From positions 1-37,141 of the forward strand of contig NZ_FNJL01000042.1 in assembly GCF_900104515.1 (NCBI RefSeq): a stretch of DNA of 37,141 nucleotides, given 5' to 3'. Each line of letters opens with the position of its first letter. Position 1 is the first letter of the stretch. This document shows, piece after piece, positions 12,471-21,523 of the stretch. Below the pieces are notes generated by a model. It was not told the origin of the DNA. It was given only the letters and a program-made list of their open reading frames with translations, and ran no database searches. The DNA is from Paracidovorax cattleyae (lineage in GTDB: Bacteria; Pseudomonadota; Gammaproteobacteria; Burkholderiales; Burkholderiaceae_C). A program made the position numbers and the translations under genes.

Positions 12471-14042
12471 ATGAAAAACCTCCTGGCTCCCTCCACCCCC
12501 GCGGCGACGATGCCGCACGTGCAACCGGCCGGCGACACCGCAGGGCCTCGCTGGCAGGCGGTGGCGCTCTATGTCGGCACCCTGGCCTTCGCGCTGCTGG
12601 GGCTGACGGCGTGCGCCGACATGTCCGGCATCGCCCCCCAGGCCCGGATGCGCGACGCGGCCTCCCTGGGTCTTGCCGCGCAGGCGCAGGGCACGGCAGA
12701 TGCCGCGCGGGCCTTCGCGGACCCGGCCGTCGCCTCCGACTGGTGGCGCGGCTTCGGCGATGCACAACTGGATGCGCTCATCGGCCAGGCACTGGCCCAG
12801 AGTCCCAACCTGAAGCTCGCAGAGGCACGCATCGCCCGGGCGCAGGCGTTCACCGAAGGCATGCGCGCCGCCGACCGGCCGCAGGTCAACGGCAGCCTGG
12901 ACGCCACCCGCCAGCACTACAGCGCCAATTCGATCTATCCCCCACCGCTGGGCGGCAGCACGGAAAACAACGCCACGGGCCGCCTCACGGGCAGCTGGGA
13001 GCTGGACTTCTTCGGCAGGAACCGCGCGGCCATCGACGCCGCAGTGGGCAGCGCCAACGCAGCCATCGCCGATGCACAGGCCGCACGGGTACTGCTGGCA
13101 TCCAACGTGGTGCGGCAGTATGTGGAGCTCGCACGGGTGCAGGCACAGCTCGGCGTGGCGCAGCGCACCCTGGAGCAGCGCACCCAGACGCTGTCGCTGG
13201 TGCGCGACCGCGTGACGGCCGGCCTGGACACGCGGCTGGAAGAGCGCCAGAGCGAAGGCAGCCTGCCCGAGGCGCGCCAGCAGATCGAGGCGCTGCGCGA
13301 GCAGGCGGCCATGGCGCGCAATGCGCTGGACGCGCTGGTGGGGCAGCCCGGGGCCGCGCAGGCCCTGGTACCGCCGCCGCTGTCGTCCCTGCATGCCGTC
13401 GCCCTGCCCGCCGCGCTGCCCGCGGACCTGCTGGGCCGGCGTGCGGACATCGCCGCCGCGCGCTGGCGCGTGGAGGCCGCCACGCAGGACGTGACCGTGG
13501 CGAAGGCGCAGTTCTATCCCAACGTGAGCCTCACGGCCTTCGTCGGCCTGGCATCGCTGGGGCTGGACAACTTCGTCAAGGGCGGCAGCCGCGAATGGGG
13601 CGTGGGCCCGGCCATCCGGCTGCCGATCTTCGAGGCGGGCCGGTTGCGCGCCAACCTGCGCGGCAAGGCCGCCGACGTGGATGCCGCCGTCGAGAGCTAC
13701 AACGCCACCCTGCTGGATGCGCTGCATGAAGCGGCCGACCAGATCGCCTCGGCACGCTCCATCGACCAGCAGGCCGCAGAGCAGCGCGAAGCGCAGGCGT
13801 CCGCCGAGAGCGCTTACGCCATCGCCCAGCAGCGCTACCGGGCCGGCCTGGGCAACTATCTGAACGTGCTCACCGCCGAAACCAGCGTTCTGCAGCAGCG
13901 CCGCCAGGCCGTGGACCTCGCCGCCCGCCGCCTGGACAACCAGGCCCGCCTGGCGCGCGCACTGGGCGGCGGCTATGCCGCGCAGGCCCCCGTCCTGGCC
14001 GCAGGCCCGGAGACCTCCGCCGCGCCCGGCACCACGCACTGA
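12471..14042 (+). CDS. NodT/OprM-family outer membrane efflux lipoprotein
   Basis: The outer membrane channel of a tripartite efflux pump. The 523-residue protein has a lipobox L-T-A-C48 after an unusually long N-terminal region (about 47 residues, hydrophobic part 30-47). Two outer-membrane-efflux repeats follow: DWWRGFGDAQLDALIGQAL begins the first, and FLGRNRA-type and LFEAGRLRANL segments are typical of the NodT subgroup. Mature protein would be lipidated and trimeric. It starts 36 bp after marR and lies 80 bp before the adaptor gene. The late position of the lipobox could mean that the true start is downstream, for example the Met at residue 14. Confidence 0.92.
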   Translation: MKNLLAPSTPAATMPHVQPAGDTAGPRWQAVALYVGTLAFALLGLTACADMSGIAPQARMRDAASLGLAAQAQGTADAARAFADPAVASDWWRGFGDAQLDALIGQALAQSPNLKLAEARIARAQAFTEGMRAADRPQVNGSLDATRQHYSANSIYPPPLGGSTENNATGRLTGSWELDFFGRNRAAIDAAVGSANAAIADAQAARVLLASNVVRQYVELARVQAQLGVAQRTLEQRTQTLSLVRDRVTAGLDTRLEERQSEGSLPEARQQIEALREQAAMARNALDALVGQPGAAQALVPPPLSSLHAVALPAALPADLLGRRADIAAARWRVEAATQDVTVAKAQFYPNVSLTAFVGLASLGLDNFVKGGSREWGVGPAIRLPIFEAGRLRANLRGKAADVDAAVESYNATLLDALHEAADQIASARSIDQQAAEQREAQASAESAYAIAQQRYRAGLGNYLNVLTAETSVLQQRRQAVDLAARRLDNQARLARALGGGYAAQAPVLAAGPETSAAPGTTH

Positions 14043-14122
14043 ACTTCCCGCAGACCTCTATCCGCCCTCCCCTTTTTTTCCTTGCCGCGCGGACGATGCC
14101 CGTCCCGCGGGGAGACATCACC

Positions 14123-15460
14123 ATGAACGCACCCCAGAACGCTTCCGCCCCCTCCAACGCCCCGGCCACCGCCCAGGACGCCAAGGCCCGCCGCCGCAAG
14201 ACCCTCGTGGCACTGGCCGCCGTCATCGTCGTGGCCGGCGCGGGATGGGGCCTGTACGACTGGCTCGTCCTTAGCCACTACGAGAACACCGACAACGCCT
14301 ATGTGCAGGGCAACGTCATCCAGATCACGCCGCAGACGGGTGGCACGGTGATGTCCATCATGGCCGACGACACCGACTTCGTGAAGGCCGGTGCACCGCT
14401 GGTGCAACTGGACCCGGCCGATGCGCGCGTGGCGCTCGCGCAGGCCGAAGCAGGGCTGGCCCAGGCCGTCCGGCAGGCGCGCACGGTGTATGTGAACAAC
14501 GGTTCGCTGAATGCCCAGGTCACGCTGCGCCAGGCGGAAGTGACCAAGGCGCGCTCGGACGTGGCGCGCGCCCAGGAAGACCTGCAGCGCCGCCAATCCC
14601 TCTCGGGCAACGGCGCCGTCTCCAAGGAGGAACTGCAGCACGCGCAGAACCAGCTGGACGCCGCCCGCTCGGCCCTGGCCGCCGCGCAGGCAGGGGTGGA
14701 GTCCGCCCGCGAGCAGTTGACCAGCAACCAGTCGCTCACCCAGGGCGTGCCGGTGCAGGAGAACCCCAACGTGCTCGCGGCCGCGGCCAAGGTGCGTGAG
14801 GCCTACCTCGCGGAGCGCCGCACGGCCCTGCCCGCGCCGGTGGACGGCTACGTCGCCAAGCGCACGGTGCAGCTCGGCCAGCGCGTGGCGCCCGGTGCGC
14901 CGCTCATGACCATCGTGCCGCTCAGCCACGTCTGGGTGGATGCGAACTTCAAGGAAAACCAGTTGCGCAACCTGCGTCTGGGCCAGCCTGCCACGCTGAC
15001 AGCCGACCTCTACGGCAGCAAGATGGAGTACACGGGCAAGGTCGTCGGGCTGGGCGTGGGCACGGGCGCGGCCTTCGCGCTGCTGCCCGCGCAGAACGCC
15101 ACCGGCAACTGGATCAAGGTGGTGCAGCGCGTGCCGGTGCGCATCGCGCTGGATGCCGAGCAGCTCAAGGACCATCCGCTGCGCGTGGGCCTGTCCATGG
15201 ACGTCACGGTCAACACCCAGGACCGCGCCGGCGCGCTGCTGGCGGATGCGCCGCGTGCCCAGGCCGTGGCGCAGACGGCCGTGTACGCAGGCCTCGACAA
15301 GGGCGCCGATGAAGAGGTGGCCCGCATCATCGCAGCCAACGCAGGCGCGGCGGCCCGCGCCACGGACGCACGGCAGGCGCCCACCCGCGGCGACGCGGAC
15401 GCCGGCCGTTCAGTGCGCACCGCCGCCGCGCATGCCTCCAGCCGGGCGCAGACCCGCTGA
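14123..15460 (+). CDS. EmrA-like membrane fusion protein (HlyD family)
   Basis: The periplasmic adaptor of a tripartite MFS pump, 445 residues. A basic cytoplasmic N-terminus is followed by a single TM (about 27-47), then the family hallmark HYENTDNAYVQGNVIQITPQ, a lipoyl-type half motif, a long coiled-coil hairpin rich in Ala/Gln/Glu (about 110-220), and the second lipoyl half APVDGYVAKRTVQLGQRVAPG. ATG at 14123 follows GGGGAGA at good spacing and begins MNAPQNAS; an in-frame ATG at 14096 is less likely. The C-terminal 50 residues are Ala/Arg-rich and low-complexity. It lies between the channel and transporter genes. Confidence 0.93.
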   Translation: MNAPQNASAPSNAPATAQDAKARRRKTLVALAAVIVVAGAGWGLYDWLVLSHYENTDNAYVQGNVIQITPQTGGTVMSIMADDTDFVKAGAPLVQLDPADARVALAQAEAGLAQAVRQARTVYVNNGSLNAQVTLRQAEVTKARSDVARAQEDLQRRQSLSGNGAVSKEELQHAQNQLDAARSALAAAQAGVESAREQLTSNQSLTQGVPVQENPNVLAAAAKVREAYLAERRTALPAPVDGYVAKRTVQLGQRVAPGAPLMTIVPLSHVWVDANFKENQLRNLRLGQPATLTADLYGSKMEYTGKVVGLGVGTGAAFALLPAQNATGNWIKVVQRVPVRIALDAEQLKDHPLRVGLSMDVTVNTQDRAGALLADAPRAQAVAQTAVYAGLDKGADEEVARIIAANAGAAARATDARQAPTRGDADAGRSVRTAAAHASSRAQTR

Positions 15461-15492
15461 ATCCGACGGCGTCCTCCCCTTCCGGAGCCTCC

Positions 15493-17061
15493 ATGTCCTC
15501 TCCTAGCCACACACCGCCCCTGGCGCCGCCGCCGCTCGAAGGCAGCGCGCGCATGTGGGGCACGCTGGCCCTTTCCGCGGCCACGTTCATGAACGTGCTG
15601 GACACGTCGATCGCCAACGTGTCGCTGCCCGCCATCGCGGGCGACCTGGGCGTGAGCCCCACGCAGGGCACCTGGGTCATCACCAGCTTCGCGGTGGCCA
15701 ACGCCATCGCGGTGCCGCTCACCGGCTGGCTGTCGCAGCGCTTCGGGCAGGTGCGCCTGTTCGTGGCCAGCGTGACGCTCTTCGTCATCGCGTCGCTGCT
15801 GTGCGGCCTCGCGCCCAACATGGCCACGCTCATCGCCTTCCGCGCGCTGCAGGGCTTCGTCGCCGGCCCCATGATCCCGCTGTCGCAATCGCTGCTGCTC
15901 TCCAGCTATCCGAAAGCGCTGGCAGGGCTGGCCATGGCGATGTGGTCGATGACCACGCTCATCGCGCCGGTCATGGGGCCGCTGCTGGGCGGCTGGATCA
16001 CGGACAACATGACCTGGCCGTGGATTTTCTACATCAACGTGCCGGTAGGCATCGTGGCGGTGCTCGTCACCTGGGGCATCTTCCACAAGCGCGAATCCGA
16101 GCGGCGCGCGCTGCCGATCGACTCCGTCGGCCTGGCCCTGCTCGTCATCTGGGTGGCGGCGATGCAGGTGATGCTGGACATCGGCAAGGAGCATGACTGG
16201 TTTGCCTCGCCCTGGGTGGTGGCCTGCTGCGTCGTGGCCGTGGTGGGTTTCATCACCTTCATGGTCTGGGAGCGCGGCGAGGAACACCCGGTGGTGGACC
16301 TGTCGCTCCTCAAGATCCGCAATTTCTGGGCCGGCGCGCTGGCCACCTCGGTAGGCTACGGCCTGTTCTTCGGCAACGTGGTGCTGCTGCCGCTCTGGCT
16401 GCAGCAGTACATGGGCTACACGGCCACGCAGGCGGGCCTGGTGATGGCGCCAGTGGGCCTGCTGGCGCTGGTGCTCTCGCCGGTGGTGGGCAAGAACATC
16501 GCCAAGGTGGACCCGCGCCGCTTCGCGACCTTCGCCTTCCTCGTGTTCGCGCTGGTGCTGTGGATGCGCTCGCGGTTCAACACGCAGGCGGACCTGACGA
16601 CCATCATGGTGCCTACCATCATCCAGGGTATCGCCATGGCGTTCTTCTTCATCCCGCTGGTGACGCTCACGCTGTCGGAAATCGCGCCGGCGCGGATTCC
16701 CTCGGCTTCGGGTCTGTCGAACTTCATGCGCATCACGGCCGGGGCCATCGGCACATCCGTGTCCACCACACTGTGGGAGCGGCGCGCCACGCTGCACCAT
16801 GCCCAGTTGACCGAAGGCCTGCAACAGGGCGGGGTGGCCGTCACGCAGACGCTGCAGGGGCTGCAGGCGGGCGGATTGACGGCGGAGCAGGCGCTCGCGC
16901 AGGTCGAGCGGCTGGTGAACCAGCAGGCATTCATGCTGGCGGCCAATGACATCTTCTACGCATCCGCCGTGCTGTTCCTGCTGCTGATCCCGCTGGTGTG
17001 GCTGGCCCACCCGGTGCGCGCGAGCGCCGGCAGCGCCGATGCGGCCGCGGGCGCGCATTGA
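15493..17061 (+). CDS. EmrB-like DHA2-family multidrug MFS transporter
   Basis: A 522-residue inner membrane drug:proton antiporter with 14 predicted TM segments. The DHA2 signature is at the start: LDTSIANVSLPAIAGDLG in TM1, then TWVITSFAVANAIAVPLTGWLSQRFGQ with the MFS loop 2-3 motif, and GPLLGGWI in the antiporter motif C region. With the EmrA-like adaptor and NodT-type channel it should export hydrophobic or aromatic compounds directly out of the cell. Start ATG at 15493 follows GGAGCC. It is the last gene of the marR operon, and a dispersed repeat follows its stop codon. Confidence 0.94.
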   Translation: MSSPSHTPPLAPPPLEGSARMWGTLALSAATFMNVLDTSIANVSLPAIAGDLGVSPTQGTWVITSFAVANAIAVPLTGWLSQRFGQVRLFVASVTLFVIASLLCGLAPNMATLIAFRALQGFVAGPMIPLSQSLLLSSYPKALAGLAMAMWSMTTLIAPVMGPLLGGWITDNMTWPWIFYINVPVGIVAVLVTWGIFHKRESERRALPIDSVGLALLVIWVAAMQVMLDIGKEHDWFASPWVVACCVVAVVGFITFMVWERGEEHPVVDLSLLKIRNFWAGALATSVGYGLFFGNVVLLPLWLQQYMGYTATQAGLVMAPVGLLALVLSPVVGKNIAKVDPRRFATFAFLVFALVLWMRSRFNTQADLTTIMVPTIIQGIAMAFFFIPLVTLTLSEIAPARIPSASGLSNFMRITAGAIGTSVSTTLWERRATLHHAQLTEGLQQGGVAVTQTLQGLQAGGLTAEQALAQVERLVNQQAFMLAANDIFYASAVLFLLLIPLVWLAHPVRASAGSADAAAGAH

Positions 17062-17084
17062 CGGGAGAACACCCGCTGAACGGC

Positions 17085-17196
17085 TGCGCCGTTTCCCCCG
17101 CGCTCGCCGTGCCCAGCACGGCGGGCAGGGGACCGACGCCAGTGGCCGGGCGAAGCCGATTCTACGGCGTCTGCTGGCTTGGCCTGCTCCGCGGCC
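17085..17196 (+). repeat. Dispersed intergenic repeat, copy 2 (after the emrB-like gene)
   Basis: This non-coding element begins shortly after the emrB-like stop, in the same orientation. It contains GCCGGGCGAAGCCGATTCTA and CGGCGT, followed by the 26-base segment 17171-17196 identical to the reverse complement of 1332-1357. The central C-run/G-run hairpin is degenerate here. It occupies the gap between two convergent genes, so its role could be transcription termination. Confidence 0.75.
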
Positions 17197-17219
17197 ATTG
17201 GACGGGTGCCGTGGCGGTT

Positions 17220-18257
17220 TCATGGCCGCGGGCGACACATGGCACGACGGACCACTGAGGCCAATCTGCCAAGCGCCGTCTGCCATGGGGCTACGGCATC
17301 CTGGCGCTGCGCGACCCGACGCGACCTGATCCCCCACAGTGCCACCCCCATGAGGCCGACGCCCGCCCACTGGAGGGGCCCGAGGGTCCTGCCATACACC
17401 ATGCCGTCCAGCAGTACCGCGGTGAGGGGGTACACGTACTGCAGAACCGCGATCCGGCTGAGCGGCAGGCGTGCCATGCCCGCGAAGAGGATCGCGTAAG
17501 CCAGGCCCGTGTGCAGCACCCCCAGGCCCGCCAGCCAGCCCCAGGCCGCGGCCTGGCCGGGCCAGCCATACAGGAATGGCGCCCACACGAGCGACACCGC
17601 GCCGACAGCGCACTGCCACCACGCCAGCGCAAAGGGACTGACGCCCTGCTGCCGCTGAGCCAGAATGGTCACACCGGCATAGCACAGCGATCCCGCCAGG
17701 CACAGCAGAAGCCCCGTCGTGTATTGCGCGCCCCCCTGCCCCGTGCGGGCGGCGTCACCCCACAGCCCCGTCGTGAGGATCAGCCCGCCCAGAGCCACCG
17801 CGGTGGCGAACTGCTGCCGGCGCGGAACGGCCTCGCGCAGCGCCACCGCGCTGTAGAGCAGCAGCCACACCGGCTGGATGTGGAACACGATGGTGGCCAC
17901 ACCGATGGACGTGCGCGGAATGGCCGCGAAGAACAGCGCCCAGTTCATTACCATGAAGCCACCCGCTGTCAGGACCACCCACGTGCTGCGGCCCCGGATG
18001 CGCAGTTCAGGCACCCGACCCGTCGCCAGTCCCCAAAGCAGCAGGGCGAGCGCACCGAATATGCAGCGGAACCACACGGTCACCAGCGGCGGCTGTCCCG
18101 CCTCTTCCACGAACACGCCGACCGTGCCCAGCAACATGCCGCCGACGACGAGCAGCCACGTACCGCCCGCCTCCCGACGGCGTTGCGTACGGACATGGAC
18201 AGGCGAAGGGAGCGACCGGACCTGGGGCAGGTTTGTTGACTGGGGCATGTCCAGCAT
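17220..18257 (-). CDS. DMT/EamA-family transporter
   Basis: A 345-residue inner membrane protein with ten predicted TM helices in two EamA repeats. The first starts GGTWLLVVGGMLLGTVGVFVE and the second GLLLCLAGSLCYAGVTILAQ. EamA members export amino acids or other small metabolites, but the substrate cannot be deduced. ATG at 18257 is used; MPQ at 18248 is possible. About 35 residues before the first TM and a 30-residue basic C-terminus (VRRAMCRPRP) are predicted cytoplasmic. It is divergent from a LysR-type gene, the usual arrangement for a regulated exporter. Confidence 0.88.
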   Translation of the reverse strand: MLDMPQSTNLPQVRSLPSPVHVRTQRRREAGGTWLLVVGGMLLGTVGVFVEEAGQPPLVTVWFRCIFGALALLLWGLATGRVPELRIRGRSTWVVLTAGGFMVMNWALFFAAIPRTSIGVATIVFHIQPVWLLLYSAVALREAVPRRQQFATAVALGGLILTTGLWGDAARTGQGGAQYTTGLLLCLAGSLCYAGVTILAQRQQGVSPFALAWWQCAVGAVSLVWAPFLYGWPGQAAAWGWLAGLGVLHTGLAYAILFAGMARLPLSRIAVLQYVYPLTAVLLDGMVYGRTLGPLQWAGVGLMGVALWGIRSRRVAQRQDAVAPWQTALGRLASVVRRAMCRPRP

Positions 18258-18284
18258 GCTCCGCGGCCGAAAGCATCTCGTAAA

Positions 18285-18323
18285 GCGAATAGTTCTTCGC
18301 ACTATCATTCGATGATCGAATGA
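18285..18323. promoter_or_regulatory. Dyads in the exporter/LysR intergenic region
   Basis: The 81-bp divergent gap is AT-richer than its flanks and holds several inverted repeats: TCATTCGA-TGA-TCGAATGA (18305-18323, eight-base perfect arms), ATAGT-N7-ACTAT (18289-18305) and GCGAA-N6-TTCGC (18285-18300). LysR-type regulators bind interrupted dyads between themselves and the divergent target, so these are good candidate sites. Binding is inferred. Confidence 0.55.
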
Positions 18324-18338
18324 CTGGAGAAGACAGCC

Positions 18339-19232
18339 ATGGGTTTTCCGGACCTGCAGATCGACTGGCTGCGTGCCCTGGTGGCGGTGGTGGATGCGGG
18401 CTCGCTCTCGGCGGCGGCGCCCGTGGTGCATCGGTCGCAGGCCGCCGTCAGCATGCAGATCAAGAAGCTGGAGGCGGCCCTGGGCAAGCCCGTGCTGCTG
18501 CGCGGACCACGCCAGATGCAGGTGACGCCGGCAGGTGCGGAACTGCTCGGCTACGCGCGGCGCGTGCTGGCGCTGCAGGCCGAGGCACAGGCCGCGCTGT
18601 GCGGCCCCGACCTCTCCGGGCGCGTGCGGCTGGGCGTGCCGGACGACTATGCGGCCCGCTACCTCACACCCGTGCTGCGCAGCTTCGCGGGACGCCACCA
18701 CGCGGTAGATATCGAACTGACGTGCGAGCAGTCGACTTCGCTGATTCCCAGGGTGGTCCTGGGCGAGCTGGACCTGGCCCTCATATCGCGCGACAAGCCG
18801 CAGCGTGGCCGTTTGCTTTTCCGGGAGCCCCTGGTGTGGGTGGGCTCACCGCAATACGAGGTCTGGCGCAAATCACCGCTGCCCATCGCGGTGTACGAAA
18901 CCGGCAGCATGGCCCGCACGGCTACCCTCAACGGCCTGGCGCAGCAGCGCCGCCCCTACCGCATCGTGTACCACAGCTCCAGCCTGGCGGGCCAGCTGGC
19001 AGCGGTGGAAAGCGGACTGGCCGTGGCAGTGTGCACGCGCTGCAGCGTGCCCGCGCATCTGCAGGTGTTGAGCAACCTGCCGGCGGGCTTCACGCTGCCA
19101 GCCCTGGAGGCCATGGAGGTAGCGGCGCTGCGCAGCAAGGCATCGCAGCGCGCGGCCGCCGTGGACGCGATGCATGCGCTGATGCTCCAGACGCTAGCCC
19201 GACCCGGGGGCGTTGCCGAGCCATCGCCCTGA
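18339..19232 (+). CDS. LysR-type transcriptional regulator
   Basis: A 297-residue regulator. The N-terminal winged helix-turn-helix (about 6-65) includes LRALVAVVDAGSLSAAAPVVHRSQ and AVSMQIKKLEAALGKPVLLR, followed by the linker helix and a periplasmic-binding-protein-like effector domain (about 94-290). ATG at 18339 is preceded by GGAGAAG. It is divergent from the EamA exporter and probably controls it and itself through the dyads between them. The inducer is not predictable from sequence. Confidence 0.93.
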   Translation: MGFPDLQIDWLRALVAVVDAGSLSAAAPVVHRSQAAVSMQIKKLEAALGKPVLLRGPRQMQVTPAGAELLGYARRVLALQAEAQAALCGPDLSGRVRLGVPDDYAARYLTPVLRSFAGRHHAVDIELTCEQSTSLIPRVVLGELDLALISRDKPQRGRLLFREPLVWVGSPQYEVWRKSPLPIAVYETGSMARTATLNGLAQQRRPYRIVYHSSSLAGQLAAVESGLAVAVCTRCSVPAHLQVLSNLPAGFTLPALEAMEVAALRSKASQRAAAVDAMHALMLQTLARPGGVAEPSP

Positions 19233-19293
19233 CGCGCCGGCTGCTCCCGACATCTGCGCGCGCAGTCATTGGCGCGCTGCCGGCCGGCAGCCC

Positions 19294-19983
19294 TCAGCCC
19301 AGGTGCTTCGCGAAGAACGCCAGCGTGCGCTCGCGCGCCAGGTCCGCTGACGGCGCGTCGTAGGAGCCGCGCTGGTCGCAGTTGAATCCGTGGTCGGCCT
19401 CGTAGATGCAGGCCTCCACTTCCGGATGCGCCTTGCGGAAGGCCTCCACCCCCTCGAGCGGAATGTAGTGGTCGCGCTTGCCGAAGTGCGCGATCACCGG
19501 GCAGCGCGGGGTGCGGGCCACTTCCTGGTCGCCCGTGATGCCGCCACCGTAATAGACGGCCGCGGCCGACAGGCCCCGGAGCTCGCACGCCGCCCGCCAG
19601 GACAGCAGGCCGCCCCAGCAGTAGCCCACGATGCCGACCTTGCCGCCGCTTTGCTGCGCCGCATGGTCGATGGCCGCCTGGATGTCGGGCAGCACGCCCG
19701 CGCCGGGCAGCGCCTCCGCCTGCTGCTTCAGGCCGGAGCCTTCCTTCATGTCGGCGTCCGTGTAGCCCAGTTCCACGCCGGGCTTCACGCGCGCGAAGGT
19801 GGCGGGCGCCACCGCGAGGTAGCCCGCGGCCGCATAGCGGTCGGCCACGGAGCGGATGTGCGAATTGACGCCGAAGATCTCCTGCAGGACCACCACGGCG
19901 CCGCGCGCCCGGCCTTCGGGCTGCGCCACCCAGGCAGGCACCTTGAAACCATCGGCCGAGGCCAGATCCACGAAACTGCCCAT
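19294..19983 (-). CDS. Dienelactone hydrolase family protein
   Basis: A 229-residue alpha/beta hydrolase with the DLH signature. The nucleophile is a cysteine (C122 in GIVGYCWGG), with D171 (FGKRDHYIP) and H198 (EADHGFNC) completing the triad. The conserved glutamate E35 (LQEIFGVN) that orients the cysteine is present. Classical DLH opens 4-carboxymethylene-butenolide in chlorocatechol breakdown, but many homologues are general carboxymethylenebutenolidases of unknown substrate, and no catechol genes are nearby. ATG at 19983 has AAGGAG eight bases upstream. It is divergent from the SDR gene. Confidence 0.92.
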   Translation of the reverse strand: MGSFVDLASADGFKVPAWVAQPEGRARGAVVVLQEIFGVNSHIRSVADRYAAAGYLAVAPATFARVKPGVELGYTDADMKEGSGLKQQAEALPGAGVLPDIQAAIDHAAQQSGGKVGIVGYCWGGLLSWRAACELRGLSAAAVYYGGGITGDQEVARTPRCPVIAHFGKRDHYIPLEGVEAFRKAHPEVEACIYEADHGFNCDQRGSYDAPSADLARERTLAFFAKHLG

Positions 19984-20117
19984 GTTTTCACTCCTTCGAT
20001 ATGGACGGGTTGAACGCTCCCGCAGAGGGAGCGGCGACAGGTGATCGCAGCCAAGCGCCTCGCGATGGCGAGGCGGTGCTGTAATCGCACCACGGCATTC
20101 TTGCAGGAGACGCACCC

Positions 20118-20867
20118 ATGGACAAAAAAGTGGTTTTGGTGACGGGAGGCAGCCGGGGTATCGGCGCCGCCACCGCCCGGCTGGCCGCCCGGCGCGGCTG
20201 GGCCGTGGCGGTGAACTATGCGCGCGACGCTGCCGCGGCCGGGCGCGTGGTCGAGGCCATCCGGACGGAGGGCGGCGAAGCCGTGGCATTGCAGGCCGAC
20301 GTGGCCGACGAGTCGCAGGTCGTGACGCTGTTCGAGGCGGTGGATGCGCAGTGGGGCCGGCTGTCGGCCCTGGTGAACAATGCCGGCGTGGTGGACGTAC
20401 CTGCACGTGTGTCCGAGATGAGCGGCCAGCGGCTGCGGCGCATGTTCGACATCAACGTGCTGGGCAGCTTCTACTGCGCCCGCGAGGCCGTGCGGCGCAT
20501 GGGCCTGCAACGCGGCGGCCAGGGCGGCAGCATCGTCAATGTCTCCAGCGCCGCCGCCCGCCTGGGCGCGGCCCACCAGTACGTGGACTATGCGGCAGCC
20601 AAGGGGGCCATCGACGTGCTCACCGTGGGCCTCGCACGCGAAGTGGCCGCGGAAGGCATCCGGGTGAACGCAGTACGTCCCGGCCTGATCGATACCGAGA
20701 TCCACGCGAGCGGCGGCCTGCCCGACCGCGTGCGCGACCTCGCCCACCAGGTGCCCATGGGCCGGGGCGGTACACCCGAGGAAGTGGCCGAATCCATCGT
20801 GTGGCTGCTGTCGGATGCCGCGAGCTACACCACCATGAGCCTGCTGGACGTCTCCGGCGGCCGCTGA
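20118..20867 (+). CDS. SDR-family NAD(P)-dependent oxidoreductase
   Basis: A 249-residue classical short-chain dehydrogenase. It has the Rossmann glycine motif TGGSRGIG (about 9-16), NNAG (87-90), the catalytic serine region NVSSAA (141-146) and Y158-A-A-A-K162, followed by VNAVRPGLIDTEIH. The Arg/Asn residues after the second strand suggest NADP(H) preference. It resembles FabG-like 3-oxoacyl reductases and glucose dehydrogenases, but the substrate is unknown. AGGAGA precedes ATG at 20118. The MarC gene begins 18 bp after its stop, so it may head the operon that continues into the cre genes. Confidence 0.92.
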   Translation: MDKKVVLVTGGSRGIGAATARLAARRGWAVAVNYARDAAAAGRVVEAIRTEGGEAVALQADVADESQVVTLFEAVDAQWGRLSALVNNAGVVDVPARVSEMSGQRLRRMFDINVLGSFYCAREAVRRMGLQRGGQGGSIVNVSSAAARLGAAHQYVDYAAAKGAIDVLTVGLAREVAAEGIRVNAVRPGLIDTEIHASGGLPDRVRDLAHQVPMGRGGTPEEVAESIVWLLSDAASYTTMSLLDVSGGR

Positions 20868-20885
20868 ACCGGACACCGACATCCC

Positions 20886-21521
20886 ATGGATCTCAAGCCC
20901 CTCATCACCCTGCTGGCCATCGTGAACCCGCTGGCCATCGTCCCCTTCTTCATCCACTACACCAACGGGTTCTCGCCACGGCAGCGGCAGCGCACCATTC
21001 AGGTGGCGGCGTTCAGCGCGTTCTGCGTCATCGCGGCCTGCGCGCTGCTGGGCCTGCAGATCCTGGAGTTCTTCAACATCTCGCTGCAGAGCTTCCAGGT
21101 GGGCGGCGGCATGCTGCTGCTCATCAGCGCGATGAACATGCTCAATGCCCAGCCCGCGGAAGCGAAGCCGCACACGCACGAGCTGGAGGAAGGCGCCGAG
21201 AAGGCCGCCCAGGGCGACAGCATCGCCGTCGTGCCGCTCACGATACCGCTGCTCACCGGGCCGGCGAGCATGTCCACCGTAGTGATCTACGCCGACCGCG
21301 CCCAGACCTTCTGGCAGCACCTTGCGCTCGTGGGCTACGGGGTGGTCATCGCCCTGGCCACGGCGGTGTGCTTCGCGCTCGCCGACCCGATCGCGCGGGT
21401 GCTGGGCAAGACCGGCATCAACGTGATGACGCGGCTCATGGGCCTGATCCTGGCCGCGCTGGCCGTAGAGGTGATGGCCGACGGGCTGGGCAAGCTCTTT
21501 CCCGTGCTGGTGGCGCGCTGA
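20886..21521 (+). CDS. MarC-family integral membrane protein
   Basis: A 211-residue protein with six predicted TM helices and the MarC/UPF0056 sequence features: IVNPLAIVPFFIHYTNGFS near the start, QVGGGMLLLISAMNML, IAVVPLTIPLLTGPASMSTVVIY-type core, and RLMGLILAALAVEVMADGL at the end. The family was once called multiple-antibiotic resistance, but that role was not supported experimentally; its function is unknown. Its stop lies two bases before the creB start, so the two are translationally linked. Confidence 0.9.
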   Translation: MDLKPLITLLAIVNPLAIVPFFIHYTNGFSPRQRQRTIQVAAFSAFCVIAACALLGLQILEFFNISLQSFQVGGGMLLLISAMNMLNAQPAEAKPHTHELEEGAEKAAQGDSIAVVPLTIPLLTGPASMSTVVIYADRAQTFWQHLALVGYGVVIALATAVCFALADPIARVLGKTGINVMTRLMGLILAALAVEVMADGLGKLFPVLVAR

Positions 21522-21523
21522 CC

